DNA of 64,000 nt from Apodospora peruviana (GCA_033439685.1 JAUEDM010000003.1:2820001-2884000), one strand, 5' to 3'. Shown: positions 11,046-23,950, numbered from the stretch's first letter. Translations and numbers: made by a program. The notes: generated by a model from the letters alone, not told the origin.

Positions 11046-11741
11046 TAAGGTACCCACTGTTGAAGGTTATGTTGGAATTCTGGACTGGAGACTGGATTGG
11101 AACCTGAACTGGAACTGGTACCGGAGGCAGGTGGTGATATTATTTTTGGAAGGAATACACACGCAACAGGCAGCGCAACACGATATATTTGGGTCACAAC
11201 AAATAAACTAACCTTATTAAGCGAATTGATAACGACAACTTGCTCAGTTAGGGAGTCCAAGGTGTGTGTTGCTATTGCTTGAAGGGATAGGTGTATGCTC
11301 TTTGGTTTTGGTTTTGGTCCTTTGTGGGTGTGTGGTCTTGGTTGTTTGTGCCTACTTTGGTATGTGTATGTGTATTAGTTATTATCATTGGTTTTCTGGC
11401 ATCTGTTTTAGTTGTACTTTTTCCATACCCCCACAACGAGCGTAAAAGCCTAACAAACGATGGCCTGACTGAGACTGAAGGTGTGGTATAGTGTGTTCCG
11501 TGTTATATATTTTGTTTGTAATGAGTTCATTACCAAATCAGGTACCCATCAGCTGAACTGAGGTACCCTTAGTGCGTAGCCGCGGCAGTTATTAATAACA
11601 TAATGGTACCGGCATGTCACAAAGTCGGCAAGAGGAAGTGCGCACATGTAATTCATCTCTTCATAAACATCAACTTCTTTTCATCGCCGGACGAAGAGAC
11701 ACCCCCCTACCTTACCTTTGTAAGGGGGTAGGTAAGGTAAA
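11046..11741. other. Convergent intergenic region ending in a hairpin
   Basis: About 0.7 kb between the POP2 and GABA transaminase stop codons. It is T/G-rich at 11290-11420 and contains repeated GGTACC(C) and TACC motifs. No gene is seen. A short inverted repeat abuts the transaminase stop (separate entry). Confidence 0.65.
11706..11732. repeat. Inverted repeat (hairpin) beside the GABA transaminase stop
   Basis: CCTAC-CTTAC (11706-11715) pairs with GTAAG (11720-11724) and GTAGG (11728-11732), with a 4-nt loop and a 3-nt G bulge. It begins about ten bases past the transaminase stop codon, in its 3' UTR. One arm contains the GGTAGGTA octamer. Function is unknown. Confidence 0.6.
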
Positions 11742-13351
11742 TCAAGCCAAAACCTTGGCGATCCCCTCCAAGGCCTCAAGCAAAATATCCGCATGCCTCT
11801 CCTCCAAGATCAACATGGGCCGCAACCGCACCGCGCTTGTCCCGCTGCCGCCGATATTCACCCCAAACTTCTTGGCCGTCTTCAAAAACTCGTCCCTCTT
11901 GGGATTATCAAACGCGATAAACGTGCCCATGCCTTTTCCTCTCAAATTCTCAAACTGGCCCGGGTACCGTTTTGCCAGCCCTTCCAACTTGCCGTACAGA
12001 TATTCGCCCACCTGCGCCGTCTTGTTGACCAGATCGAGCCGCTCAACCTCGCTGATGATGGCTTTAAACAAAAGCGCGCGCGCCGGGTCGCCCATCCACG
12101 TGTTGAACTGCCTGTAGGGCTTGTTCGGCCGCAACTCCGGGTTGCCAAAGTAGTAGCCGGCCGTCTGGGCCTTCTTGCTGAATGTCACCATGTCGGGCGG
12201 ATCTGTGAGTCCCCAATGCTCGTGCGCCCAGAACTTGCCCGTCGCGCCGACGCCCGTCTGCACCTCGTCCACGATCAGCAGAACGTTGTGCTTGCGCGTG
12301 ATGGCGCGCAGGCCCCTAAAAAACTCGGGCGAGGCGTGGTTGTCGCCGCCCTCGGACTGGATCGGTTCCACCACGACCGCGCACGGGGGCGCGTGGTAGT
12401 TGAGAATCAGATGCTCGACCTCGTCGAGCGCAGCCTTCTCGGCCGCCGCGTTTTCCTCGGCGTGCTCCTCGAGCGGGTACTTGAGCAGAGGGAAGGTAGC
12501 CTGCGGCCAGTCGAAGGCCGGAATATCGAGCTTGTGGATCGGCTTGGAGCGCGTGGTCGACAGGCTCCCGAAGAGGCGGCCGTGGAAGCTCGTCTTGAAG
12601 CTCATGATGCTGAGTTCCGACGCACCGGGTGTCTGGTTCTTCATGGCCGACTCCATCTCGTGCTCGGTGAACTCGATGTGCGAGCCGCCGCGCTCGTGCT
12701 GGCGGCGCCACATGAAGGCGGCCTTGTAGGCAGTCTCGTTGGCGTCGGAGCCGGCCATGGCGGTGAAGACTTGGTTTAGACCTTTGGGGGCGACTTTGAG
12801 GATGCCGCTCTTCAGCACGTCGGCCCAGTCTTTTGGCGGGAAGTTGCCGAGCGCTGGGCGGTTGATCAGGCCGTTGATCATCTCGTCGCCGCGGGCGGCT
12901 TTGATCAGAGTCGGGTTGTTGTACCCGACGGGAATGGAGGCGATCTGGGCATAACTATATAGCCATTTCAAGTTTGGTTAACGAAACCGCTGGGGACGAT
13001 CTTGGTGGTAGTTTTGACTTACACATCAAGCAGGACGTTGCCATCCGGATCGGCAATGTAGTTGCCGCAACTTTTCTGATAGTCGGTGAGCATGTTCAAG
13101 CTTCGCGTGTCAAACACCTCGTCCAGCTCCTTGATGGCCGCCTTGGCTTTGGGGCCGGGAATCTCGGTATTGACCGACGGGCCCTCGGGTTCCCATGAGT
13201 TGTAGTACGACGACATGGCGGGTGCGGAGGCGGTAAACTGACGACGATGGAGACAAGACTGGGCGAAGGGAGGTCGTAGTCTGGCGGCAGAGACAGCGGA
13301 CAGAGGTCGGTTGTTGCTTCTCCGGAGAACTACTCGAGCAGCCATCGCCAT
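11742..13351 (-). CDS. gatA: 4-aminobutyrate aminotransferase (GABA transaminase), mitochondrial
   Basis: Two exons, complement 13023-13351 and 11742-12954, with a 68-nt intron (GTAAGT donor, ATATAG acceptor), encode 513 residues. The enzyme converts 4-aminobutyrate and 2-oxoglutarate to succinate semialdehyde and glutamate in the GABA shunt. It is a class III PLP aminotransferase: the PLP-contacting Asp lies in LLIVDEVQTGVGATGKFW, and the Schiff-base Lys lies in TFSKKAQTAGYY (Lys 370/371). MAGSDANETAYK and FNTWMGDPARALL are also family signatures. Residues 1-45 are Arg/Ala/Ser-rich without acidic residues, as in a mitochondrial presequence. An internal Met46 just before SSYYNSW could start a cytosolic form. 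The first ATG at 13351 is chosen because it supplies the presequence. Length fits fungal GatA proteins (about 500). Confidence 0.95.
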
Positions 13352-14761
13352 TGTTTGGCCCTCCGACGTATATATATAACCAAGTACGTGGACCGCCTTG
13401 GGCCAATGTCAGATTTCCGTGTGTCCGAGCGAGGGAGTGAGCTTTGTTTGGTCCGTCTCTCAAGCCGACGTAAACCTTGTCAGTCAATTGGGTCCAGCAG
13501 CTGCCGTAGTCTCCTCGTGACAAAGCGCCTCGGATGGTTAATGCAGGAGAGGACAAAGAAGGAAAAAAGACGGTTAAGGGGTGGCGATAACCAACGGCTT
13601 CATGCGGACGAAGAAGGTGTTACGGTATTTGACGGCGGCGAACCTATCAATTTCAACTAATAACATCACTAACACACACAGGACGAAAGTCAAAATGCGG
13701 GGCAAATCCAATTGGAATCACAACGTCAGTGGCAATCAATCCTCTCCCCGCTTTCCTTTCAACGTTCGAGTACATACAGTATCCGTACGGTTGCGAGATC
13801 GGGCATGACCGTTTCGTTTCTTATTCCCACCACATCTCTTATCAGCTGATCGGATACGGGGTTAGCTACGGGATAGCAGTTTGTCGAACGGGCGGGGTCC
13901 CCGCTGAATTGGGGGCTGATTAGCGGGATTGGGCAATGAGATCCAAGCTTCGATAAGAGCTCTTTCCTCTTCAGAAAGCTTACACATAGAAATACTCAAA
14001 CTGAATAGCCCCGCAGAAGGGCTCATTAGAGTCAGGCCACCTTCTTCAGCCCCGTAGGAAGCTCGCCTCATTATTGTACAACATAAACGACTGAAGGTCA
14101 GGTATGGGATGGCCCTGATGGCCTGATTGTTTCCAGGTATGCTAACGCCGAGGGATGCCGAGCAACAACCCCTGAGCAAAGGGGAACGCCACATACCTGC
14201 AGAGAGTCCGCGATCATGACTTTACTGCAAATACCAAAGATACTAAGAATCAACCATTGAAGTCGCTCAATTTGCAATATTGTCATATGCTTGGCTGTGA
14301 ATCAATACCTAAGAGCGGGTATGCTGGCCCCAAGTGTCCTCCAACGCCATGTAATATACCAACTTCCAAAAGTACCTAGCCTTGTCGCCCTAGACATATT
14401 CTCAAATCCTACCCCCAAGATACTCGCATAGATCTTGCACTTGGCCGCCTGGTTTGGACTTGTATAAACAGAGCCCCGTCGCCAGGCCAGCGGCCAGCCT
14501 TCCTCTCTACCGACAGAAATGAGAATTCAGAGCCCTCGTACCGAAATACCTTACAAGCCATACTACCTCAGCCCCCTCGAACTGCCCCAAAAAGTGAAAT
14601 AATACCAAAACCATCCGAAAGGAACAAATAGAAACCACGTCCATATCCATACAAGTCGAAGAAAGGTGTGAGGATTGCACCCGGGTATACCCTCAATCAA
14701 CGTGTGGCCTGCTACTAGCGTGAGCAGTCTTCATTGGTAAGAGACCAAACCTCGCGGGTTA
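13352..14761. other. Intergenic, 1.4 kb: GABA transaminase promoter and CBF1 3' flank
   Basis: No supportable gene. The TATATATA element at 13370-13377, about 20 bases from the transaminase ATG, may be a core promoter element or leader. Open frames on both strands at 13355-14286 have no domain content. Confidence 0.6.
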
Positions 14762-15705
14762 CTAGCTGCTCGTGCCTGGCTCTTCCTTCTGGGGTAGCGA
14801 GAGGCCCGCATTCTGGGCGATTTTTTTCCACGCCTCCAGTTCGCGGTATAACCGATCACACTCCTGCTTGAGCTTGTCGTTGGACTGGCTGAGCTCGGCA
14901 ATCGCTTGCTCGGTCAGCAGTTTTTCCAACGTCCACTTCTCGATATTCTGGGACTCATTCTCCTTCAACTGCGTTATAAACGAGACAGCGCGCTGTAAAA
15001 TGGATCCCTTGTTCTTCTCGCACCCAGGAACGATTTTTGCCAGCTCGTTGATGCCTTCGTTGATGGTCTCACGGCGACGACGCTCAACTTCAAATCATGT
15101 TAGTTAGCGAACCCGGAGGCCTGGGGATCTGAGTACCTACCTTCTTTGTGATTGTCCTTCCGCATCTTGTGCCACTCCTCGGAACCTACAGCAGGTTTAG
15201 GATTGGGGCCAGCCCCGTACCGTTGCTCTTGGACACCATTAGTCGTCTGCATCGAGGTTGACGTCACCATTGGCAGGCCGTCTGCCTGAGTCACCGACGT
15301 GTTGAAAGAATTGTCGTCGTGATGTGGATCATTCACGACTTGCGCCGCGAACGTCTCCTCAGTCGTGGGCGGAACATGGAGGGTTGGGAACATGTTCAAG
15401 GCCGCCGCCGCGGTGCTCGACGCGTTGGCCGTGTCGGACGCATCGTTATGTTCGGCCGTCGCTTGGGCAAGGGCGCTGAAGTCGTCCACGTTAACGTGGT
15501 CGTGCGCGGCCTGCGCAATTTGGACATTGTTCTCAAGGAAGGCCTGCGCGTCAGAGTCGGTGACTGTCATGGCGGCGGCAGGAGCACCGCGCTTGCTTCT
15601 GCGTGAGTCTGGCGACCCCGATTCAGAAGCGCGCTTTCGCTTCTGGCCGGGCGACGTCGTGACGTCTGAGAGGTCAGGTTGCTCCATGCCAACAACTGCA
15701 GCCAT
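14762..15705 (-). CDS. CBF1: CBF1-type bHLH transcription factor
   Basis: Two coding exons, complement 15141-15705 and 14762-15087, with a 53-nt intron (donor GTAGGT, acceptor TTGAAG), encode 296 residues. The intron splits the basic region just after NHKE and the next exon resumes VERRRRETINEGINELAK. The DNA-contacting His186, Glu190 and Arg194 are of the class that reads CACGTG E-boxes. After the loop, the second helix runs into NIEKWTLEKLLTEQ and a long leucine-rich coil to residue 285, which is the CBF1 layout rather than PHO4 or SREBP. Yeast Cbf1 works at centromere CDEI and at sulfur-metabolism promoters; filamentous homologues (AnBH1-like) act in transcription. The N-terminal half is disordered, with basic KRKRASES and SRRSKR nuclear-signal candidates. 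A 5' UTR intron (donor near 15768, TACTAAC branch, acceptor at 15706 or 15715) seems likely. Confidence 0.92.
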
Positions 15706-18307
15706 CTGGAGATACTGTGGTGGGGATGCAACGCTAAGATGGCGTGTTAGTAACCGAGTTATACATACGTACGAAGGCTTCGATTCCGTTGCAATTCGCT
15801 ATCGAAGTAGAAAGACAGCGAGCAATAAAAGAAACAAACACAATCGGAGATGGGGGTTTCGAGATGCAGTGTGGCTGAATGATTGTGTGGGCGAGCCTGG
15901 TTTGATTGAAATGCCTGGACTTGGAAAGGGGGGTGGTCTCTAGTCCGGCTGAGGTGTGGTGTGGTTGGGGTGAGTGAGATGAGAAAGACGCGTGTGTCGC
16001 GCAAGGCGACCGACCGAGGAAATCAAGGCAAGCGAGAGAAGCACTTGCTCTTCAGGAGAAACGAATAAGGGCCGGTGTTGCGATGCCGTGCAAGCTCACA
16101 TTCCCGACGATCATGTCGCAGGTTTGGAGAGCAGACGATAGACGAAAAGGGTCTCGGTCTGGTCATTTGACATGAGAGAGCGCAGAAACTCAGTCCTCTG
16201 TCCATGCCTGTCGCGGGCAACTTGCGATGAGAAGGCAGCAAGGGAAAAGTGGTGCCATCACAAGACCATTCCCTTGCTGTGACGGTCGCCGTCGCGGACA
16301 GCATCCCGAGGTCGCGGTGATGGACGCGCCTTTCCTGATGATGGAAACGGGCAGATGGTAGATTCGATGATGAACTTCCATACCTTGCTTGTCGTTTTTG
16401 CCAGGTCCAGGTCCACGACCGTGGACCTCTTGGTCATGTGAAAGAAGGTGAACGTGCCCGAAAACGTGACGAGTGTCTGCGGGAATCAGCCTTGGGGACC
16501 CACGGCCGCGCTCAAAAAATCCAACAAAACAGGGGGACACGGTGCATCAAACGTACGGAAAGACCAAAGACAGCAGATGGACACGTACCAGTCGTCTATC
16601 GATTGAGGTTTGTTTTGCTCCTGCAAGCGACTCTTGAGCGTCTCCGTCGAGGAGTTGAAATGAAGCAGGAGGACCGGATCATGTGAGCTGAGGTCTGGGG
16701 AGGTCAGAAAACGCGGGTTCCGAAATGGATGGTGCGCACGGACCAGCTTCTTTATTATTAGGTGCAGCAACAGTGCAGGCCCGGCACCCAGCCCGCGCCC
16801 AGATCTCCAACTCGCAACCTGGAAGTCTTCCCCTCTACTGGCGGGCGGGTGTGCACCCACTCCCCAGAGCTGGGCCTCTCTAGCAATCACGGACAATCAT
16901 GGGGCAAGGAGGGGGTTTCCAGGCTGCCAGCCTCGCGTGGGAAAGTGGAAAGTCTCAAAGGATTCAAGCTGCATGTTCCAAGCAATCAACATTACGATCA
17001 CGGCTTCAGTCAATCCTGACTTTGAGTGCTGACCGAGATACCGAGTTGATCATGATTCTCAGTAATATTCTTCCCTTTCCAGTCCATTCCTACTTGACCT
17101 GTCACCTAAAGCACGTTTCATCGCGTTGGACGGGCCTCTTGCAGTATGAGGCCGTCAGGTATCCAGCAACGATGCAAACACCTGAAAGGAAGCTTTCCAA
17201 TCTGCCGCCCCCTTAACCTTTTGATATGAACCTATATGTACTTGCTTGGTCATTACCCCGGGCACGTGCATGTATGGTATGGGCCAGTTGGATCTCTGGT
17301 GTGGATGGTGGATGATGCTGTTGGGCAAGATGGATGTCGACAACCTTTGCCTCGTGCACACCATCCACCGCTATCTCCATCGAATACTTTGTACAATCTT
17401 TCTAGGACTGATTATTCCCCATTCCCGGAGCTACAGCACATCCTAAACATCAAGGGAAATCGACATGTCAGACCGAGAAACGCCTGACCAGGTGGACTCA
17501 AAGCCTCGTGTTTGCAGCAGACGTGTTTTTGATTAAGATCCTGTCTTGAAAGGTCCATGTCGATGTGAGACAATGCTGGCACATGATTTGGCGATGCTGG
17601 CCTGTCCTTGTGAGGGGTGTGAGGTGTCTGCCGGGCGCGTGTCTCGGCTGCGGAATATAAACCCCATCTCTTAAGGGTGCCTCTTATCTTATCAGCAGAT
17701 GAGGTCTGCTCAACAAAAGCTTAGCTCATCGTCGTGTTCGTCCTCCGGTCCGGCACTTATTACACAGAGACTCACAGTTGAGAAACAGTATTCCGTAATC
17801 CTTGACTTTCCAACCCAACTAGTAGTGGCTTATCTTCAAGTCCCTGGAGCCCGCGACTTTTTGTTATCACCTGTGAGTCTGGGGGGATTTAGTGGTGCTG
17901 TAATCCTCACATGCTAGGCCCCGTTTACAATACCGGAGCTGGAATGAACGGCGCCGGGCACTTGTGGAAAACAGCACCACGGCAGTAAATGAGATGTACG
18001 GAATAGTTGAGCGTAATGTTTCTCAAGATGTTCCTACGATCACCATGGTTTGTCTTGTAAATCATTTCTTGCTTTGGCTGCAACTGGTGCAACTACACTA
18101 GACTTAGGGGTTAGCGGTTGGCGGGGCCGCTGTCTGGCCTCGCTTGGCCTCCCTATCAGTCAGTGTTTCCGGGTGGTCTCGCCATCCCATGATCATGCCT
18201 GCCCGAGCACCGACCTCAACCTTCCTCCAACTTAGCAACAGAGCCACCCGCAACCATCGCATGCAAGCCACAACTCTCCAGCTTTTCGCCAACGTGGGAG
18301 CGACAAG
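15706..18307. promoter_or_regulatory. Divergent intergenic region between CBF1 and GID9 (2.6 kb)
   Basis: Contains the probable CBF1 5' UTR intron at its left edge. Otherwise I see no gene. Frames on both strands at 16000-17500 are short and lack domains. One CACGTG lies at 17264-17269. The region is roughly half GC, without obvious AT-skewed decay. Confidence 0.5.
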
Positions 18308-19733
18308 ATGGCGGACCACGAATCTTCAAAGATAAACCACGATAACCACCTCCTTTTGGTGAGTCCCTTTCCGTCGGCAATAACATACATAGATCACCGA
18401 CGTCATCTCGGGACATCAAGCTTCCTCGGTTCGCCATCTCTAACCTTCTTTCTGCAGGACCAACCGCTCCTCCGGCTTCCCTACGAGCTTCTCCGCAAAA
18501 ACTTCCGATCCGCCCACTTTACCTTTGAGAAGGAATCCACATCGGTCAAGAATCTACTCAAGGAAACGGCCACGGGCTCGCTCAACGGCAAGACCGCGCC
18601 CGAGGATGTCGTCAAAAACCTGGACACCATGCTGGCCAAGATGCGCGGCATGAAGCGGAAGCTCGCGGCTTACGCCGAGGAGGAGTCGCACCTCTACCGG
18701 CAGGTCGACGCGCGGGTCGCCCACCTGCGCGAGCTCTGCGACATGCACACCGTCGAGGACGTCAAGTACGAGGCCTGGTCCCGCCAGCGGCTCGACCGGC
18801 TCGTGGTCGACTACCTCCTCCGGCACGGGTACAACGATTCGGCCACCTCCCTCGCAAAGGAGCGCCAGATAGACGACCTGGTCGACATTGATACCTTCGT
18901 GGCCATGAGCAAGATCCGCCGCTCCCTGGAAAACGGCAGCGTCACCGAGGCACTGGCGTGGTGCTCCGAGAACAAAAAGGAGCTTAGGAGGATGCATGTG
19001 CGTTGTCTCAACTCAAACATTGAACTCAACCTCTTTTTTTTCTCAAATCCCACTTTACTAACACTTTTCTTTCCAGTCTAACCTTGAATTCATGCTCCGC
19101 TGCCAGCAATACATCGAAATGATGCGCACCGGCTCCCAACCAAAAATGGTCGAGGCCATCGCCCACGCGAAAAAGTACATCATCCAGTTCCGCGACACGT
19201 ACCCGCTGGAGGTCGGCCAGATGGGCGGCCTGCTCGCCTACCGGCCCGACACGGAGCTCGAGCCGTACGCGTCGTGGTACAGTACCGACCGCTGGCCGAA
19301 ACTGGCCGACATTTTTGTCGAGGCGCACAATAAGCTCCTGGGTTTGCCGTCGTTTCCGTTGCTCCACATCGCACTCTCGTCGGGACTGTCTGCCCTCAAA
19401 ACGCCCGCCTGCCACAGCAGCCAGTCCACCATCGGCTCGTCGCAACCCACCAGAAGCAACCAACACAGCGTCGCGACGAGCAGCCTAACGACGAGCGTCT
19501 GTCCCATCTGCTCTACCGAACTGAACGAGCTGGCGAGGAACGTGCCCTACGCGCACCACAGTAAAAGTCACGTGGAGCATGATCTGTTGCTGCTGCCCAA
19601 CGGGCGGGTTTACGGGAAAGCGAGGCTGGAGGAGTACGCCGCCAAGGCTGGGCTGCCACCGGGGCAGTGCAAGGATCTTGTTACCGGTCAGGTGTATCCG
19701 TTTGATCAGCTGAAGAAGGTTTTTATCACGTAG
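18308..19733 (+). CDS. GID9: GID/CTLH E3 ubiquitin ligase subunit GID9 (FYV10/MAEA)
   Basis: Three exons, 18308-18358, 18458-18997 and 19077-19733, encode 415 residues; both introns (99 and 79 nt) are phase 0. After a helical N-terminus, LisH lies at about 127-160 (RLVVDYLLRHGYNDSATSLAKE), CTLH at about 162-235 (SKIRRSLENGSVTEALAWCSE) and CRA to about 320. The C-terminal variant RING, residues 338-415, starts VCPICSTELNE and ends with the conserved GRVYG and VYPFDQLKKVFIT. GID9 pairs with GID2 to form the catalytic RING heterodimer of the GID complex. In yeast this complex ubiquitinates gluconeogenic enzymes when glucose returns. A Ser/Thr-rich insert of about 40 residues sits between CRA and RING. 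The ATG at 18308 is the first in frame and gives a 17-residue exon 1 that fits without gap. It is convergent with SET2. Confidence 0.94.
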
Positions 19734-20940
19734 TTTTTTCCTTCTCTCCTGTTTTTTGTCTTGATATTTGACGAAGAATTTGATATTGCTTTTTTCTGGA
19801 ATATTATTATGCGGGTTTTGGGACGCGGATTCCGGTATGTACATAGTTAACATATTGCATTTTCAGTGGCGTTTCTTTGGGCGTAGGATCGGGTTTGACT
19901 GGGAAAGGGGGCGTTTGTATTGTTTGACCATGGGATCGAATGGATGATTAGCATCGCCACGCATAAATTAGTCCCAGGTTTTGGAAGAAATCAGTGGAAA
20001 ACAGGTGACACTGAATAGGTTGGTAGCAGGTGTTAGGTATTGAACTCCTTTTTGAGCAGTTTCATTTTTTTGGAACTGATTTGGAACGGCGAAGGGAAAT
20101 GAAGCGCTACTTCACCCGTATAGAACAGCGTAGCCCTCAACTACCTGGTAGTATTGTATGGTTTCGTCTATAATGGACTGTTTGAAGCAATCAACCAATT
20201 AACGAAATTTGTGATAGAGATTTGCTTGGTGATGATTGTTATTTACATATTGCCGTTCTGTCCTCCTTACTCCCCACCCTTGGCTATCGCTGAAGGAATA
20301 ACACCACCCACCCGCAATAGACAGCCTCCTCCTATGGCAGTGATTCCAGAACAGTTGAATACACACATCCTCATTTATCGCTAGAAGTTGATAAGTGGGG
20401 GCGCTCAGTTATATAATGGAAACAAGGAAAGAAATAGTGATAAGGGATATGTAAAAAATAATGAGGTATGTAAGTAATATATAACGAATAACAGGCCCAG
20501 TACCATACCCTTCAATGCATGCATGAAAGCGATGTCACCTAGGTGTGAAAATGTTTCGTTCATTCAGCCACCTTACAGCGATCCCGCAATGAATCAACCC
20601 AACCGAACCCCAGTCAAAATGAAAAAGTTGAAAGAATATATAGCAAACACATTGAGAAAAGAAAATAACCTTCAAACCCTAGCCGACCAATGTAATATTG
20701 ATGATGATGCTGCTAAAGGACGATAGAATCCCTCCGACTTGAAACGGAACAACGAAGCAAAGAAGCAAAGTTGAAAGCAAATGGGGAAAACAAAAGAGCT
20801 ATATGCTGCCTGCCTGCCTGCCGACCCGGTCAATGATAAGAGATAACAAACACTGCATCTATAAGACCCGAAGAATCCCTGCCAGCTTGCCTGCCCTGTC
20901 CGCTCAGGCCTCAGGTAACTAGTCTCTGATCTCTACCCGC
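19734..20940. other. Convergent intergenic region between GID9 and SET2
   Basis: 1.2 kb and noticeably AT-rich compared with the flanking exons, especially 20040-20700. It should contain both 3' UTRs. A CTGC-rich stretch (20810-20822) is a short CTGC tetranucleotide repeat. No gene is seen. Confidence 0.6.
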
Positions 20941-23900
20941 TTAATGAGACATAACCTCATGTTTTCGCGATGACGTGACATGGCCGTTTGCTCCATCTAT
21001 ATCCATATCGTCTGCAGCCGCCGAACCATTGGTTACCGCTATCCTGGTATTATCCACCAACATCACATCACCAACATCCTTCCTTGCATGGCGGTCGCCG
21101 CCACCGTTCTCAATGTCATTAGTGTGGTCGTTATTCTTTGGGATATCTTCCTCTGCTGGTCCAACCTGTTTCTTGGTCAGCTCGGCCTCGTCCTCGAGCC
21201 GCTGAGCTTCCTCGTTCTCACGCATCAACGCTTCCTCCTGCTCACGCATGGACCGCTCCTCGTCGCTCATTGGGGGAGTGCAAGCCTCGTCGTTGGGAGG
21301 GGGTGGCGGGGGTGGCGGGCTCGGAATGATCTCACTGACGTCGTCCTCCTTAACTCGTTTCAGCGATGGGGTCTCGGACGGTGTTTCCCCAACCGATTCG
21401 TTCTCATCCTTCCGTTTCCGCTTATGGCCAGAGGAAGTGGTGCTGGCGTCTTCCTCTTCGGCCTCGACATCCGATAATACGACCTCGTCGTCCTTCTCGG
21501 GGCTCTCCACAGTTGCTGGCGAGTGGCCATTCTCGCCGCCGGCCTGCTTTTCGGTAGCCGATTTGCCCCTGGATTCACGCTCGGCCTTCCGTTTCTCGTG
21601 CTCCTTAAACTTAACCACAGCACGATCAAAATAGTCCTTGACATACTTCTTGACCTTCTTCTCCTGTTTCGAGGAAATAGACGTGGGGTCGTCGACCCGG
21701 TTGTTTTTATAGTCGGAAGCAACCAACTTTTTGTTGATGTCCCGAGCGTGCTTCTTCAGTTCCTCTTTGGGAAGCTTGCGGTTGAATTTGTCCATTACAT
21801 ACTTGACGTGCGGGAAAAGCTATTCAGTTGGTTAGCACCACCAGAGTGTGAGCAGAATCACGAACCAGACTTACTGTGTTTTCATAGATCTTCATCTGTT
21901 TCTCGACCGGGAGAGAACGCCACTTCTCCTTCTTAGGTTCAGGTACAGGTGTGCTTGACTGCTGGGGAGTATGGCTAGCAGAATGTCTCGGAGTCGGCTC
22001 CTTGGTCAGGCTGTCAATTATGTCCTGCAAAGCCTTCTGGTCCTGCTGTGCCTTCGCAGACGCCTTGGGCACGTCGACTGCGGGAGCGGTTGGTCGCTGC
22101 CATGTTGTGTTGCCGCTCTTATCGTAGAAGTAATAGCGGTTGTTCTTGTCCGTGGTGACAAACCATCCAGGCGGTAAATTGCTGGGAAGCTTTCGGGGTC
22201 GCTGGCCGTTGAGAAAATTGGCGTTGCGTTGCGGCACGCTGCTCCGCGGTCCAGTGGGAATGACCATATTGGCAAAGGGGTTGGCAGCGGGTTTTGCTGC
22301 CTCTTCGCGATCCATGTTGCGACGATCGTCCTCAAACGAGTTGTTAGTCGCTGCTGCAGGGGCGGCAGAGGGGTCCAGCTTTTTGCGGGGGATGCGGTAG
22401 GCCGTCTCCAACCTGCTCCACTCTTCCAGCAGCCTCCTGGACTCAAACGCGACATCCTCATGGTCGCTGCTCGTCAGGGGCTGCACTGCCGCTTCAATGT
22501 TCGAATCCGAGATTTTGTTTCGGGTGATGCGCGGCAATTTGTATAGAATGTCGAGTATCTGCAACACGACGTTGGTGTCGTCCCTGAAAGTATTCAGTGT
22601 GCTCTTCAAAATCTGATATCCGTGCATTTTCACCACCCTATGGCGAAGATGGTCATCGTCGGCATCCTGAAGGCGCGCAAGGAGCTTGACAGCAATCCAT
22701 TTCTCTTTGCACTGCATGAGTGTTGCCATGACTTTGTTGACGCCATCTTCATCGAGCCCGCGGGGTTGCACACTGTTGACAAACTCCTCGTCGTTCTCCG
22801 TGGGCTTCTTCTTGCGGGGTTTCTTGGCGACAACCGTGTCCCAGCTGTCGCCATCGTCGATGCCGAGCGCTTCGATGGTGGTGACTGGAAGCTTGGTTGC
22901 GCGTTCTGTCTGTGTCTTGCCGCCAATGAAGCCGGTGCAGTTTGGCTCACCGCAATAGCACGGCTGGGGGTCAGCGCCATAGCGGTCCACGTTGTAGTTG
23001 AAGACCAGCTCCTCGCCAGCCCGAATCGTGCGCCCGGCAAAAATGCCCATGCGCAGCTTCTCCCCAACCACCCACTTGTCCACGTAACAGTTTGGGTTGC
23101 AGGAATGGTTGCAGAACCTGCCCAGGTTGCCCTTTTTGGTTGCGTCCACAAACTCATTCTTTGTCAGTGACATAAAGTAGAAGTGCTTGATACCCTCCTT
23201 GTCGTATTTTACCATGCGATTCCGGAAGGTCGGCTCGTTGATGACTTCGCCAATATACTCGAAAATAAAGTCATTTTGCTGGAGATCGGCGTTTGTCCGG
23301 AGGCCAAACCCCTTCTTTTCCGTCTTGATAACCGAGACGTCGGCGTATTGTTTCCGCTGGAACCGCTGGTTCTGGCAGCCATTTCCGCAATTGCAGTCCC
23401 CATCCACACATTCCATCTTTGTCGCTCGATTTATGCAGTCCGAGTCCTCTCCACAGGCGTGATTCTGTTCATCGTCTGCCAAGGCGTGTTAGGGTTGTCA
23501 CAATAGCAGCCACGGAGTTAGAAGAAAGAAACATGGAGAGGAATACTCACGCCATTCTTCAGCACAGTCACAGTCCAGCGCGTCGTGCTCCGTAGCCCCC
23601 ATGTGCCTGGAACCGTAGAGGCAATCGTGTATAACTTGGAACGTCCTGCATGATTCCTCGGTGACATCTGGAAAGTTGTCGAATAGCGGAGGTGAACTCC
23701 TGATATTCTTCTGGGAAGCCTTACGGGATAGCTTTGGCGCCGAGGCATTGTCTGGTGTTGATGCGGTTTCGCATGCAGATTTTGCGGGCTCGGGCGACAG
23801 GCTCGGCACCCTCGAGTTCATTTTCGAGTCGTTCGGGGTTGCTGTAGCGCTCCTGTCCTCCTTTTTTAATCGAACTCCATTGATCTTGTGCATCTCTCCT

Positions 23901-23950
23901 GGCTTGGTCCCTCCCATCGGACCACCAGCGCGGTCATCGTCGTCCATCAT
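20941..23950 (-). CDS. SET2: Histone H3 lysine-36 methyltransferase SET2
   Basis: Three exons, complement 23551-23950, 21875-23475 and 20941-21819 (introns of 75 and 55 nt), encode 959 residues. Domains in order: AWS zinc cluster (about 124-175, CDCAEEW, ACGEDSDCINR, CNCGNGCQN); SET (about 185-310, with GFGLRTNADL, GRFCNHSCNPNCYVDKW and ELVFNYNVDRYG forming the SAM and Lys pocket); post-SET (CYCGEPNCTGFIGG); a helical mid-region; WW (about 567-597, LPPGWFVTTDKNNRYYFYD); and SRI (about 650-740, ENTLFPHVKYVMDKFNRKLP). SRI binds Ser2/Ser5-phosphorylated RNA polymerase II CTD, so the enzyme methylates H3K36 during elongation. Intron 2 cuts the SRI domain and both splice junctions are required to build it. 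The tail is acidic with a run of eight prolines. The first ATG is at 23950; the open frame extends upstream without another ATG. Confidence 0.96.
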
